This document shows positions 17,150 to 25,881 of a stretch of DNA of 43,274 nucleotides, one piece after another. Positions within the stretch are counted from its first letter, which is position 1. Each line of letters begins with the position of its first letter. The stretch is from Acholeplasmatales bacterium. Its GTDB lineage: Bacteria; Bacillota_I; Bacilli_A; Acholeplasmatales; Anaeroplasmataceae. Under the pieces are notes generated by a model. It had not been told where the DNA came from. It worked only from the letters and a program-made list of their open reading frames with translations, and did not search any database. Made by a program: the position numbers and the translations under genes. The stretch is taken from assembly GCA_017449215.1 (NCBI GenBank), contig JAFSJY010000088.1, positions 1-43,274 of the forward strand, read 5' to 3'.

Positions 17150-18253
17150 ATGGCTTTAACAGCAGGTATAGTAGGTTTACCTAACGTTGGTAAATCAACT
17201 TTATTTAATGCAATTACAAAGGCTGGTGCTTTAGCAGCAAATTATCCATTTGCGACTATTGAACCAAATGTAGGTATGGTAAATGTACCAGATGAAAGAC
17301 TAGATGTTTTAACAAAAATGTATAATCCTAAAAAATCTACTCCAGCAGTATGTGAATTTACAGATATCGCAGGTTTAGTTAAGGGTGCGTCTAAGGGTGA
17401 AGGCTTAGGTAACCAATTTTTAGGTAATATCAGAAACTGTGATGCTATTCTAGAGGTAGTTAGATGCTTCGAGGATTCTAATGTAACTCACGTTGAGGGT
17501 GGAGTTGATCCAGTTAGAGATGCTGAAATTATTAATTTAGAATTAATTTTAGCTGATTTAGCCATGGTTGAAACTAGAATACCTAAGATTGAAAAGAAGG
17601 CACAATCAAAGATTGATGATGCACCAATTGAATATGCACTACTTCAAAGATTAAAGAAGCTATTAGAGGAAGAAAAGCCAGCAAGAGCTATTGGTGAATT
17701 ATCTGATAAGGAACAAAAGTTCTTTGCTAATTATCAATTATTAACAGCTAAACCATTTATGTATGTAGCTAATGTAAAGGAGGATTTTATCGCAAATCCA
17801 GAAGAAGATCCTAACTACATGAAGCTTAAGGCTTACGCAGATAAGACGAATTCTAAGATAATTGGTATTTCAGCTGAGATTGAATCTGAGCTTGCTCAAT
17901 TAGATGATGAGGAAAAGGAAATGTTCTTAGCAGATTATGGTGTATCTGAACCAGGCTTAAATAAGCTTGTAAGAGCAACATATGATTTATTAGGCTACGC
18001 AACATTCTTTACAACAGGTCCTGATGAATGTAGAGCATGGACATTTAAGAAGGGTATGCTAGCTCCTCAGTGTGCTGGTGTAATTCATACAGATTTCGAA
18101 AGAGGATTCATTAGAGCTGAAACTACTGCATATGATGATTTAATCAAGTGTGGTTCAGCCCTAAAGGCTAAAGAAGCAGGCCTTGTAAGACAAGAAGGAA
18201 AAGACTATAAGGTACAGGATGGAGATATCCTATTCTTCAAATTTAATGTTTAA
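17150..18253 (+). CDS. ychF: Redox-regulated ATPase YchF
   Basis: A 367-residue Obg-related P-loop NTPase that prefers ATP and binds ribosomes. G1 motif GLPNVGKST is at 9-17; 'NYPFATIEPN' covers switch I, 'DIAGLVKGASKGEGLGN' covers G3, and the C-terminal TGS domain is complete, ending 'VQDGDILFFKFNV'. The G4 position shows 'YVANVKED' rather than NKxD, as usual in YchF and the reason for ATP use. It lies 19 bp after ppa, probably sharing its promoter, and is followed by a terminator. Confidence 0.95.
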   Translation: MALTAGIVGLPNVGKSTLFNAITKAGALAANYPFATIEPNVGMVNVPDERLDVLTKMYNPKKSTPAVCEFTDIAGLVKGASKGEGLGNQFLGNIRNCDAILEVVRCFEDSNVTHVEGGVDPVRDAEIINLELILADLAMVETRIPKIEKKAQSKIDDAPIEYALLQRLKKLLEEEKPARAIGELSDKEQKFFANYQLLTAKPFMYVANVKEDFIANPEEDPNYMKLKAYADKTNSKIIGISAEIESELAQLDDEEKEMFLADYGVSEPGLNKLVRATYDLLGYATFFTTGPDECRAWTFKKGMLAPQCAGVIHTDFERGFIRAETTAYDDLIKCGSALKAKEAGLVRQEGKDYKVQDGDILFFKFNV

Positions 18254-18256
18254 AAT

Positions 18257-18282
18257 TACCGGTTTTATACCGGTTTTTTTAT
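18257..18282 (+). terminator. Terminator of ppa-ychF
   Basis: Stem ACCGG / CCGGT with a TTTTATA loop and a run of seven T. Confidence 0.8.
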
Positions 18283-18566
18283 TGGGAAAATGGTTTATTT
18301 TTTCTAATGAATCAAATAAGATTATTTATTGATAAAAACTACCATATTTTGGTATAAAAATTAGGTAATTTTTAGATGAATAATATGCCATTTATTTATT
18401 AAAATTAGATACCATCAAAAAATTAGTTTGATTTATGAAAACGCTAAATTCCATAAATTTTTGTTATTAGAATTATTGCGTAAAAACCATCCGTTTCATT
18501 GAAAAAAGTAGGGTTTTTTAATATAATTAAAATGTATGATTTTAAGCGAATGGAGGAAGTAAAACA
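18283..18566 (+). promoter_or_regulatory. AT-rich leader and promoter of the JetABC-SepF operon
   Basis: A gap of about 280 bp, unusually long here. The promoter is TTGAAA (18499-18504), 17 bp, TATAAT (18522-18527). Upstream are an imperfect hairpin at TACCAT/TTGGTA (about 18341-18356) and a cre-like TGAAAACGCTAAAT (18436-18449; one mismatch to the CcpA consensus). No gene or RNA was recognised in the rest. Confidence 0.6.
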
Positions 18567-19985
18567 ATGGATTTTTTTGATATGGTCCCAGATAACTTCT
18601 TTTCCTTATTAGCATCTAAAAATAAGAGAATATATTTAGCATCTATTCTTGAAGTTTTTAAGGTATACGAAACAGGTACAATTTTAGGTATTGATAAGAA
18701 GGTTGTAGTTGATGATTTAGTATACTTTTTAGACACTCATAAAAATTATTTTTACGATGTCGAAGATGAAGAGGATGAAGAATCTAATCCAAGCAATAAA
18801 AGAGAACTCGCAAATTATATTTTAAGAAGAATGGAAGAAACAGGTTGGATCTATGTAGATGTAACAAATGATTATATGGAGGTCTTGAATTTCTCAGACG
18901 ATGCCATAATCCTTTGTGAAGCAATTTTAAATGCTTATCCAGAATTTGAATACACGGATGATTCTGAGATTCCAGCCGATTTTATAAATGTCAATGAATA
19001 TAAGGGTTATATTTATAACATCTATTCATTACTTAACCAAACAGATAATGTTGATTACGCTACTACATTTAGCCTAGTATATTCAGATACTAGAAAGCTT
19101 ATTAGAGCTTTAAGAAAGCTAGATGCAAGAATGAAGGATTATATTACATCTGTTGTCGATAATACTGAAATTAAGGATTTAATGGAAAAACTTATCACAT
19201 ATAAGAATGAGATTTATGATAAGAGCTATTCTAAATTAAAGATTCAGGATAATATCGATAGATATAGATTATCAATTATTACTAAGCTAGAGGATATGCA
19301 AACTAGTGAGGTTGTAGTTAGATCTATTAGCTATAACTATTTAGAGTATTCTAAATCTCCTGAAGAGGCTATCGATAAGGCAATTAAGCAAATCGATGAG
19401 GTTATCGATGCATTTAATGCAATTGAGGACTTCGTACTTGAAATCGATAAGAAGAATAGAGATTATATCAATTCAACTATTGGTAAGATTAAGTTCTTAT
19501 TATCTGAGGAAGATAATATTATTGGTAAATTAAATTCTATCCTTAAATTCGTTCATGATTCTAATAAGAAGAATAAGATTGATAGAAGCTTAAGATTAGT
19601 GAATGAGTTATATGAATTACCTGAGCTTAAGATATTAGAAAATGAGAAGTCTTTATATACACCTCGTGGTAACTATACTAGAAACTATAATCAATATCTA
19701 GATGATTTAGGATTTGATGGCTTCGAGATGGATGAAGAATTCATGAAGCAATTTAAGAATTCTTATAATGAGGATGAAATTAAGAAATTCCTAGAATATC
19801 ATATGATGGATGATTTATTTAAAGCATCATTCGTTCTTAAATATGATTCAGATAGAGATTTCTTCTTAATGTGTATCTATTCTTTAATCTACGCAGCAGA
19901 GCATAATTATTTAGTTAAGATTTTAGATAGCTTTGTAGACTTAAAGGATTATAAGATTAAGGATTTCGAAATAAGAAGAAAGTAA
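18567..19985 (+). CDS. jetA: JetA-like (MukF/MksF-type) kleisin subunit of an SMC complex
   Basis: A 472-residue protein of the JetA/DUF5716 type, the kleisin-like subunit that bridges the heads of a Wadjet or Mks SMC dimer. The N-terminal 'NFFSLLASKNKRIYLASILEVFK', shown here in part as NFFSLLASKNK, is the typical opening. Then come an acidic linker (75-82), 'RRMEETGWI' in a winged-helix-like segment, 'YKGYIYNIYSLL', and a long helical middle. The C-terminal third, with 'FFLMCIYSLIYAAEH', could be the second winged helix. It is the first gene of a four-gene operon, with GGAGG before the ATG. The assignment comes from order (A-B-C), sizes and motifs; sequence divergence is high. Confidence 0.85.
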   Translation: MDFFDMVPDNFFSLLASKNKRIYLASILEVFKVYETGTILGIDKKVVVDDLVYFLDTHKNYFYDVEDEEDEESNPSNKRELANYILRRMEETGWIYVDVTNDYMEVLNFSDDAIILCEAILNAYPEFEYTDDSEIPADFINVNEYKGYIYNIYSLLNQTDNVDYATTFSLVYSDTRKLIRALRKLDARMKDYITSVVDNTEIKDLMEKLITYKNEIYDKSYSKLKIQDNIDRYRLSIITKLEDMQTSEVVVRSISYNYLEYSKSPEEAIDKAIKQIDEVIDAFNAIEDFVLEIDKKNRDYINSTIGKIKFLLSEEDNIIGKLNSILKFVHDSNKKNKIDRSLRLVNELYELPELKILENEKSLYTPRGNYTRNYNQYLDDLGFDGFEMDEEFMKQFKNSYNEDEIKKFLEYHMMDDLFKASFVLKYDSDRDFFLMCIYSLIYAAEHNYLVKILDSFVDLKDYKIKDFEIRRK

Positions 19986-19997
19986 GAGGAGATAAAA

Positions 19998-20582
19998 ATG
20001 CTAGATTCTTTAGAAAAAATGACAATAACACAGCAGGGTCAATTTAAGGATACTGCTAATAAGCTTTTAGCTAATACATTCTTATCAAGAGATAAGAAGG
20101 ATAATAAGGAAGCATATTATTTCCTTATGAGCTATAAAGAGGTATTTGATGAATTCTTTAAAATATTAGGCTATGAAATTGAGCTTGATATTCAGCTAGG
20201 TGCTGTTAAGCTTTCTGGTGCTTCAGCAGCTAACACATTAAAGCTAAAAAGAGATGAATCATTAGTTTTATTAATTTTAAGACTTTTATATCATGAGAAG
20301 ATGAAGGATACTTCATTAAATGAAAACATCGTTTGTGCTGTATCTGATATTCATACTAAGTATGATAATCTTGAAATTAAGAAGAAACTAAATAAGACTG
20401 ATTTAATTTCATCTTTAAGATTATTAAGAAGATATAACCTAATTGAAATTATTGGTGATGTTACAACATCAACTTGTAGATTAGTAATTTTACCTACTAT
20501 ATTAATGGCTATTAAGTCTGAGGATGTTACTGAGGTATTTAATACTATTAATAAGATTAATGCTGAGGAGGCTCAATTATAA
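19998..20582 (+). CDS. jetB: JetB-like (MukE/MksE-type, DUF4194) subunit
   Basis: A 194-residue DUF4194 protein, the MukE-like partner that binds the kleisin and DNA. It is predicted to be two winged-helix units: 'LLANTFLSRDKKDNKEAYYF', then 'KRDESLVLLILRLLYHEK', and 'LISSLRLLRRYNLIEIIGDV' towards the end, the usual DUF4194 pattern. It follows jetA by 12 bp with AAGAGGAG before its ATG. Its stop overlaps the next gene's start (TAATG at 20580-20584), so translation of the SMC is probably coupled to it. Confidence 0.87.
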   Translation: MLDSLEKMTITQQGQFKDTANKLLANTFLSRDKKDNKEAYYFLMSYKEVFDEFFKILGYEIELDIQLGAVKLSGASAANTLKLKRDESLVLLILRLLYHEKMKDTSLNENIVCAVSDIHTKYDNLEIKKKLNKTDLISSLRLLRRYNLIEIIGDVTTSTCRLVILPTILMAIKSEDVTEVFNTINKINAEEAQL

Positions 20583-23500
20583 TGAAAAAGTTAGTTAAAA
20601 TAAGATTAATTAATTGGCATTATCTTGCTAACGAAACAATTTTAATTAATGGTAATACATTATTAACTGGTCCTAACGCATCAGGTAAATCAACTATCAT
20701 GGATGCCATTACTTATATCCTAACTGCTGGTGATACAAACTTTAACCTTGCCGCTAATGAAAAGGGTAAGCGTGATCTAAGAGGTTATGTTAAATGTAAG
20801 CTAGGTATGGATGATAAGGAATATTTAAGAAATGGTGATGTTTCAGGTCACGTTGCCTTAGAGTTCCTAGATGAGAAGACTGGCTTAGCATTTACAGTTG
20901 GTGCTGTATTAGATGCATTTGGTGATTTAACTCCTGTTAAGACAATCTTCTATAAGTCTAATTCACCTATCAATGATTCTATGTTTATTTCTGATGATAA
21001 GACTATCTATGGTACAGTAGAATTTAGAAAGCATAATCCTGACTTTGAATATTTCTTAACAAAGAAGGAAGCTAAGCGTGGATTTAGAAATGCATTTGGT
21101 TCAATCAATGAGGATTTCTATAGATTAATTCCAAAGGCTTTAGCATTCAAGCCTATCGCTGATGTTAAGGAATTTATTTATCAAAATATTCTAGAAGAAA
21201 AGGAAATCGATGTAACAGCAATTAAGGATTCTATTCGTGCTTATAAGGAATTAGAAATTACCTTAAAGCAAATCCAAGCTAAGATTGCTGACTTAAGAGA
21301 AATCGATGTTGTATATCAAGAAATACTTAAAATTGAAGAGAATAAGACTTATCTAGAATATTTAATGCATCTATTTGATGTAGAAAAGATTAGAAATGAA
21401 ATTAATGATAAGAGAAAGGCTATCTTAAAGGAAGAATCTTTAAGAGAGGCTAAGAATCAAGCTATTAGAGATATCGAAACTGAAAAGCTTGGCCTTCAGG
21501 AGCGTGCTAGAGAGCTTTATAATATGCTTTCTAATAATGAAACATTTAAGGCTTCTGAATATGTTTCTAATCAAATTATTAAGACAAAGGCTAATATTGA
21601 AAATCTAGAGCAGAATGAGCAATTATTCTTAAAGAGAACCTCCCAATTTAAGGATACTGTTAATCAATTAAAGAAATTATCTAATGAAAAGCTATATGGT
21701 GAATTAGCAGCTGTTAATTTATCATTAATCAATGCTAATCAGGTAGAGGATACTAAGGTTAGATTAAGAGATATTTCTACTAGATTATCTGCATTCATTA
21801 ATAAGAAGAACCAGGATTTAGGTAAACTACAATCTCAAATCGCTGATGTTGTTAATGAAATCTCTCAAATTTCTGCAAGTGTTAGAAATTTAAGTCAAAA
21901 TAAATTAAATTATAACCCTCAATTAACTATGATGAGACAAGAAATCCAAGAAGGCTTAAAGAGAGTTTATAATTATGATGTATCAGTTCATATCGTAGCT
22001 GAATTATGTGAAATCACTGATCCTAAATGGGCAGACGCAGTTGAAGTATTCTTAGGTAATAGAAGATTCAATATGATTGTTGAGCCTAGATATTTCGATC
22101 AAGCATTACAAATCTTTAATAGAATTAAATCTAAATATAGATTATATGGTATAGGTTTAGTCAATACTAAACAAATTTCTAAATTTACTGATTTTGAAAA
22201 GAATTCAGTAGCTTCAATTATTGAAACTGAGAATAAGGATGCTAGATGCTTCATCAATTATTCAGCTGGTAATGTTATCATGGTTGATGATGTAACTGAG
22301 CTTGAATTATATAATACAGCTATTACTAAGGACTTCTTAATTTATAGAGGATATACTGTAACACAGATGAATCCAAATATTGAGCGTCCATTCATGGGTA
22401 AGAATGCTGCACAAAAGCTTGCTGAACAAATGAATCAAAAGGCTGTAAGTGCTAAGTCTAGATACAATGAATTAAATGAACAAGTAACTTCTTTAACTCA
22501 AGAAATTGATTTATTAGATTCATTAAATGTTAATCCATTAATTGAAGACTTAAATAAGGCATTAGAATTAGCTAAGGAAAAGGCTGCTCTTCAGGATTTA
22601 ATCAAGGAAGAGAAGCGTGCTAAGAATGCAACTCCTACTGATTTAGAGGATGATTATAATAAGGTTCAGGATACAATCAAGAAGAATGATGAAAAGAAGA
22701 TGCAATATGGTATGGACCTAGGTGGTATCAAGAGCCGTATTGAAGCTTACAATGCTGAAATCTTATTAAAGACTCAAGAGCTAGAAAGCTTATCTAATGA
22801 TTTAAAGAAGCTTGCTGGTGACAATGCTGAAATCATTGAACGTGCAAAGGCTGAATATCAACATATCATTGAAGGTCAATCTTTCAAATCAGCTTTAGCT
22901 CAATATGAGGAAAGATATAGAGTTGAGCAATCAACATATAATACTTTAGGAGAAACTATTATTGCTAAGCAATATGCTTATATCAATAAATATAATTCTA
23001 CTTTAGCTGTTGGTTTATCTGAAATTAGTAAATTTGAGGCTGAATTAAATAAACTAGAGAAATCAGAATTAATTAAATATGAGCAGAAGGTTCGTCAAGC
23101 AAGAGAATCTGCTGAAGTAGTATTTAAGGAAGACTTCATTGCTAAACTAAGAAATAATATCTTAACAGCTGAACAAGAAATTGGAAAGATTAATGAAACA
23201 TTAAAGAATATTACATTCGGTAATGATCATTATGAATTCATATTCCCAAGATCTTCTGAATATGCCCAATTCTATGACATGGTTACTTCAGATTTAGCTG
23301 ATATTAATCAAGGTCTATTCACTTATGATTTCCAAACAAAGTATGATGAGCAAATCAGAGAATTATTTGATTCATTATCAATGGATGAATTAAATTCTGG
23401 TGGTGCTATTAATAAGTTTACTGATTACCGTACATACATGGATTATGACATTAGAATTACTAACGGTGATGGTGATTCAATGACATACTCTAAGGTATTT

Positions 23501-23845
23501 AAGGAAAAATCCGGTGGTGAAACACAGGTTCCATTCTATGTAGCAATCATCGCTTCATTCGTAAGAGTATATACAAAGACATCAATTGTTGGTGGAGACC
23601 CAATTGGCATTGTAATGTTCGACGAGGTATTCGATAAGATGGATGGTAACAGAATGCGTGCAATGATGAGATTCATTACATCAATGCCACTTCAGGTATT
23701 AATTGCCTGCCCTCCTCAAAGAATGGATATCCTACAAGAATTCTCTGATACAACATTAATCATGGTAAGACAAGGTACTAAGGCTGCCGTATTACCTGCC
23801 TTAAAGAAGGAACAGGATGAAGATTCTGAGGAGGAAGAGGCTTAA
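20582..23845 (+). CDS. jetC: JetC-like (MukB/MksB-type) SMC ATPase
   Basis: A 1,087-residue SMC-like ATPase. Walker A GPNASGKST is at 30-38, then two long coiled-coil arms separated by a hinge-like globular region around 450-600. The C-terminal head has the ABC signature KSGGETQ (976-982) and Walker B 'IVMFDEVFDKMD' (1010-1021) with the catalytic Glu. The 'NWHYL' start and the KSGGE head are typical of JetC/MksB rather than canonical SMC, and the length suits JetC. The last residues are strongly acidic (EQDEDSEEEEA). Known relatives form JetABC or MksFEB motors that extrude loops on circular plasmids or the chromosome. The stop overlaps the next ATG (TAATG at 23843-23847). Confidence 0.92.
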   Translation: MKKLVKIRLINWHYLANETILINGNTLLTGPNASGKSTIMDAITYILTAGDTNFNLAANEKGKRDLRGYVKCKLGMDDKEYLRNGDVSGHVALEFLDEKTGLAFTVGAVLDAFGDLTPVKTIFYKSNSPINDSMFISDDKTIYGTVEFRKHNPDFEYFLTKKEAKRGFRNAFGSINEDFYRLIPKALAFKPIADVKEFIYQNILEEKEIDVTAIKDSIRAYKELEITLKQIQAKIADLREIDVVYQEILKIEENKTYLEYLMHLFDVEKIRNEINDKRKAILKEESLREAKNQAIRDIETEKLGLQERARELYNMLSNNETFKASEYVSNQIIKTKANIENLEQNEQLFLKRTSQFKDTVNQLKKLSNEKLYGELAAVNLSLINANQVEDTKVRLRDISTRLSAFINKKNQDLGKLQSQIADVVNEISQISASVRNLSQNKLNYNPQLTMMRQEIQEGLKRVYNYDVSVHIVAELCEITDPKWADAVEVFLGNRRFNMIVEPRYFDQALQIFNRIKSKYRLYGIGLVNTKQISKFTDFEKNSVASIIETENKDARCFINYSAGNVIMVDDVTELELYNTAITKDFLIYRGYTVTQMNPNIERPFMGKNAAQKLAEQMNQKAVSAKSRYNELNEQVTSLTQEIDLLDSLNVNPLIEDLNKALELAKEKAALQDLIKEEKRAKNATPTDLEDDYNKVQDTIKKNDEKKMQYGMDLGGIKSRIEAYNAEILLKTQELESLSNDLKKLAGDNAEIIERAKAEYQHIIEGQSFKSALAQYEERYRVEQSTYNTLGETIIAKQYAYINKYNSTLAVGLSEISKFEAELNKLEKSELIKYEQKVRQARESAEVVFKEDFIAKLRNNILTAEQEIGKINETLKNITFGNDHYEFIFPRSSEYAQFYDMVTSDLADINQGLFTYDFQTKYDEQIRELFDSLSMDELNSGGAINKFTDYRTYMDYDIRITNGDGDSMTYSKVFKEKSGGETQVPFYVAIIASFVRVYTKTSIVGGDPIGIVMFDEVFDKMDGNRMRAMMRFITSMPLQVLIACPPQRMDILQEFSDTTLIMVRQGTKAAVLPALKKEQDEDSEEEEA

Positions 23846-24159
23846 TGTTTGGTAAGAAGAAAAAGGAAGAGGAAATCATTTCTAAATCAAGCGAAAGAAT
23901 TCGTCTTGATAAGATGAAGGATAATGATGAGTTCGCAAGAGACATCATCATCGATATTAAGAATGGTATTCCTTGTGTAATTAACTTTGAAGGCCTAGAG
24001 GAAGAAGCTGGAAATAAATATTTAGCATTCCTTGAGGGTGCCGCAGTTGCCCTAGAGGGTAAGACTGTTAAGATTAATGAATTCACATACCTTTTTGCTA
24101 AAAAAGAGGATTTCATGGATGGTTCATTAAGAGAATGGATTAACAATATTCCAAAGTAA
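23845..24159 (+). CDS. SepF-like protein in the JetABC operon
   Basis: A 104-residue protein whose residues about 26-95 align without obvious gaps to the SepF core (DUF552). Compare 'EFARDIIIDIKNGIPCVINF' with B. subtilis SepF 'AQEIADHLKNRRAVVVNL', 'NKYLAFLEGAAVALEGKTVK' with '[20 protein letters not shown]', and 'FTYLFAKKEDF' with 'DIFLCTPDNV'. SepF tethers FtsZ to the membrane and aligns the septal ring. Differences: the first 25 residues are highly charged (MFGKKKKEEE) with no obvious amphipathic membrane helix, and the conserved GG of the core is EG. It is coupled to jetC by a TAATG overlap and ends the operon. The homology is seen in the sequence; a link between the SMC motor and division is inference. 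Confidence 0.75.
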   Translation: MFGKKKKEEEIISKSSERIRLDKMKDNDEFARDIIIDIKNGIPCVINFEGLEEEAGNKYLAFLEGAAVALEGKTVKINEFTYLFAKKEDFMDGSLREWINNIPK

Positions 24160-24163
24160 GATT

Positions 24164-24197
24164 GATGGCTAGTGTTAAACTAGCCATTTTCTTTTTC
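24164..24197 (+). terminator. Terminator of the JetABC-SepF operon
   Basis: Nine-bp stem ATGGCTAGT / ACTAGCCAT, loop GTTAA, then TTTTCTTTTT. It closes the operon straight after the SepF-like gene. Confidence 0.85.
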
Positions 24198-24301
24198 CTT
24201 AAAAAAAAATAAAAATTCTAAATAAGATCGATGTAGACTTTCAAACTAGTAGTTTTCTATTTATGTAAGTAGCTTTCATATAAAATATTACATAAGTAAT
24301 A

Positions 24302-24330
24302 TTGCAAGCGTTTTTTCGTCGTGTTAAAAT
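24302..24330 (+). promoter_or_regulatory. Promoter of the uracil permease gene
   Basis: TTGCAA (24302-24307), 17 bp, TAAAAT (24325-24330). The leader is only about 28 bases, too short for a riboswitch or PyrR attenuator. I see nothing else in 24198-24301 apart from a short hairpin at ATATTAC/GTAATAT. Confidence 0.6.
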
Positions 24331-24364
24331 AATACGTGGGTTTTCAGGAGGAGAAAATAAAATT

Positions 24365-25786
24365 ATGGAAAAACTATTGTATGATGTAAAAGACAGACCA
24401 CCATACCATAGAATTATCATATTTGCATTCCAGCAATTACTTGCTATTCTAGCAGCTACAATTGCTGTACCTGCAATTATCGGTAATGGTATGAGTCAAT
24501 CAGCAGCATTATTTGGTGCTGGTGTTGGTACATTAGTGTACTTGTTATTTACAAGATTTAAGAGCCCTGTATTCTTGGGTTCATCATTTGCCTTCTTAGG
24601 TAGTATGGCTGCGGCATTCGCTGGTGCTGTTACTGTTCAAGTTGGTTATTTAGGATTAATTATGGGTGCGGTTTTAGCAGGCTTAGTTTATGTTGTAATC
24701 GCATTAATAGTTAAAAAGGCTGGTACAGCTTGGATTAATAAGATTATGCCAGCAGTAGTAATTGGACCTACAGTTGCTATTATAGGTTTATCACTTGCTG
24801 GTAATGCAGTTGGTGATTTAATTGGTTCAACTGCAGATGGATTTGGCACATTTAATTATGTTTCAATTATTTGTGGTTTAATCACAATGTTTACTACAAT
24901 CGTAGTATCTGTATTCTCAAAGAAGTTCTTTAAGGCTATTCCATTCATCATTGGTATTTTAGCTGGTTATGCGGTTGCTGCTATTTTTACAGGTATTGGT
25001 GCGGCAGCTGATAATGCTTCATTAAAGATTATTAATTTCGAGTTATTTAAGGATATGAAGTGGTTACCTGATTTCACATTCATTGAAGCTTTCAAGGGCT
25101 TTAAGGATTTTGAATCAGCTGGTGATTTCTTCTCATTCTTTGGTACAGTAGCTGTTGCTTATATTCCAGTTGCCTTCGTATGCTTTGCTGAGCATATCGC
25201 AGACCACAAGAACCTATCAACAGTTATCGGTCATGACTTATTAGAAGATCCAGGTCTTTCTAACACATTATTAGGTGATGGTGTTGGTTCTATAGCAGGT
25301 GCTTTCTTCGGTGGTTGTCCTAATACAACTTATGGTGAATCAGTTGGTTGTGTTGCCATTTCTAAGAATGCATCAGTTATAACAATTTTATGTACATCTA
25401 TTTTATGTATGGTATTAGCATTCGTAGCTCCTTTTGTTACATTACTTGCAACTATTCCAAGCTGTGTAATGGGTGGTGTATGTATCGTATTATATGGTTT
25501 CATCGCTGTATCAGGATTAAAGATGATCAAGGATGTAGATTTAGGTGATAACAGAAATCTATTCGTTGTATCAGTTATCTTAATCTGTGGTGTAGGTGGA
25601 ATGGTAGTATCATTCGGTAAGGTAACTATTACTGAGGTTGCTTGTGCTTTAATCTTAGGTATTATAACTAATATTATTTGTAATATTGGTAAAAATAAGG
25701 AAGAAGTTAAGCCAGCTAAGGTAGAAGCTGAATTCTCTGAATCAGTAGAAGCTACTGAAGAAAAAGAAGATATAGTAGAATTATAA
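24365..25786 (+). CDS. uraA: Uracil permease (NCS2/NAT family)
   Basis: A 473-residue nucleobase:cation symporter-2 protein with about 14 hydrophobic segments. The N-terminal 'QQLLAILAATIAVPAIIG' matches uracil permeases, 'FAEHIADHKNLS' carries a substrate-binding Glu, and 'GGCPNTTYGESVG' is the NAT signature with the second binding region. The start at 24365 is set by AGGAGGAGAAAATAAA just upstream; an in-frame ATG at 24302 lies in the promoter. The acidic C-terminal tail is cytoplasmic. Uracil is the best substrate guess; xanthine or other bases cannot be excluded. Single-gene unit with its own terminator. Confidence 0.88.
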   Translation: MEKLLYDVKDRPPYHRIIIFAFQQLLAILAATIAVPAIIGNGMSQSAALFGAGVGTLVYLLFTRFKSPVFLGSSFAFLGSMAAAFAGAVTVQVGYLGLIMGAVLAGLVYVVIALIVKKAGTAWINKIMPAVVIGPTVAIIGLSLAGNAVGDLIGSTADGFGTFNYVSIICGLITMFTTIVVSVFSKKFFKAIPFIIGILAGYAVAAIFTGIGAAADNASLKIINFELFKDMKWLPDFTFIEAFKGFKDFESAGDFFSFFGTVAVAYIPVAFVCFAEHIADHKNLSTVIGHDLLEDPGLSNTLLGDGVGSIAGAFFGGCPNTTYGESVGCVAISKNASVITILCTSILCMVLAFVAPFVTLLATIPSCVMGGVCIVLYGFIAVSGLKMIKDVDLGDNRNLFVVSVILICGVGGMVVSFGKVTITEVACALILGIITNIICNIGKNKEEVKPAKVEAEFSESVEATEEKEDIVEL

Positions 25787-25792
25787 GAATTT

Positions 25793-25820
25793 GAGCCTTT
25801 AATTAGGCTCTTTCTTTTTT
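25793..25820 (+). terminator. Terminator of the uracil permease gene
   Basis: Stem GAGCCT / AGGCTC, loop TTAATT, followed by TTTCTTTTTT. Confidence 0.85.
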
Positions 25821-25825
25821 CTATA

Positions 25826-25854
25826 TAGAAAAAATCCTAAATATTTGGTAAAAT
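25826..25854 (+). promoter_or_regulatory. Possible promoter of the M3-like peptidase gene
   Basis: TAGAAA (25826-25831), 17 bp, TAAAAT (25849-25854). Each hexamer matches consensus at four or five positions. Confidence 0.45.
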
Positions 25855-25881
25855 ACCATAAGTGAAAGATAGGTGATAAGA

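Noticed and set aside
18436-18449. cre site controlling the JetABC operon
   Set aside because: One mismatch to the consensus, 50 bp upstream of the promoter, in AT-rich DNA where such matches arise by chance; kept only as a remark.
24303-24316. cre site over the uracil permease promoter
   Set aside because: TGCAAGCGTTTTTT has two mismatches, including a key C.
24198-24364. Riboswitch or PyrR attenuator before the uracil permease
   Set aside because: The predicted start site leaves a leader of about 28 bases, no purine or PyrR consensus is present, and no terminator lies before the gene.
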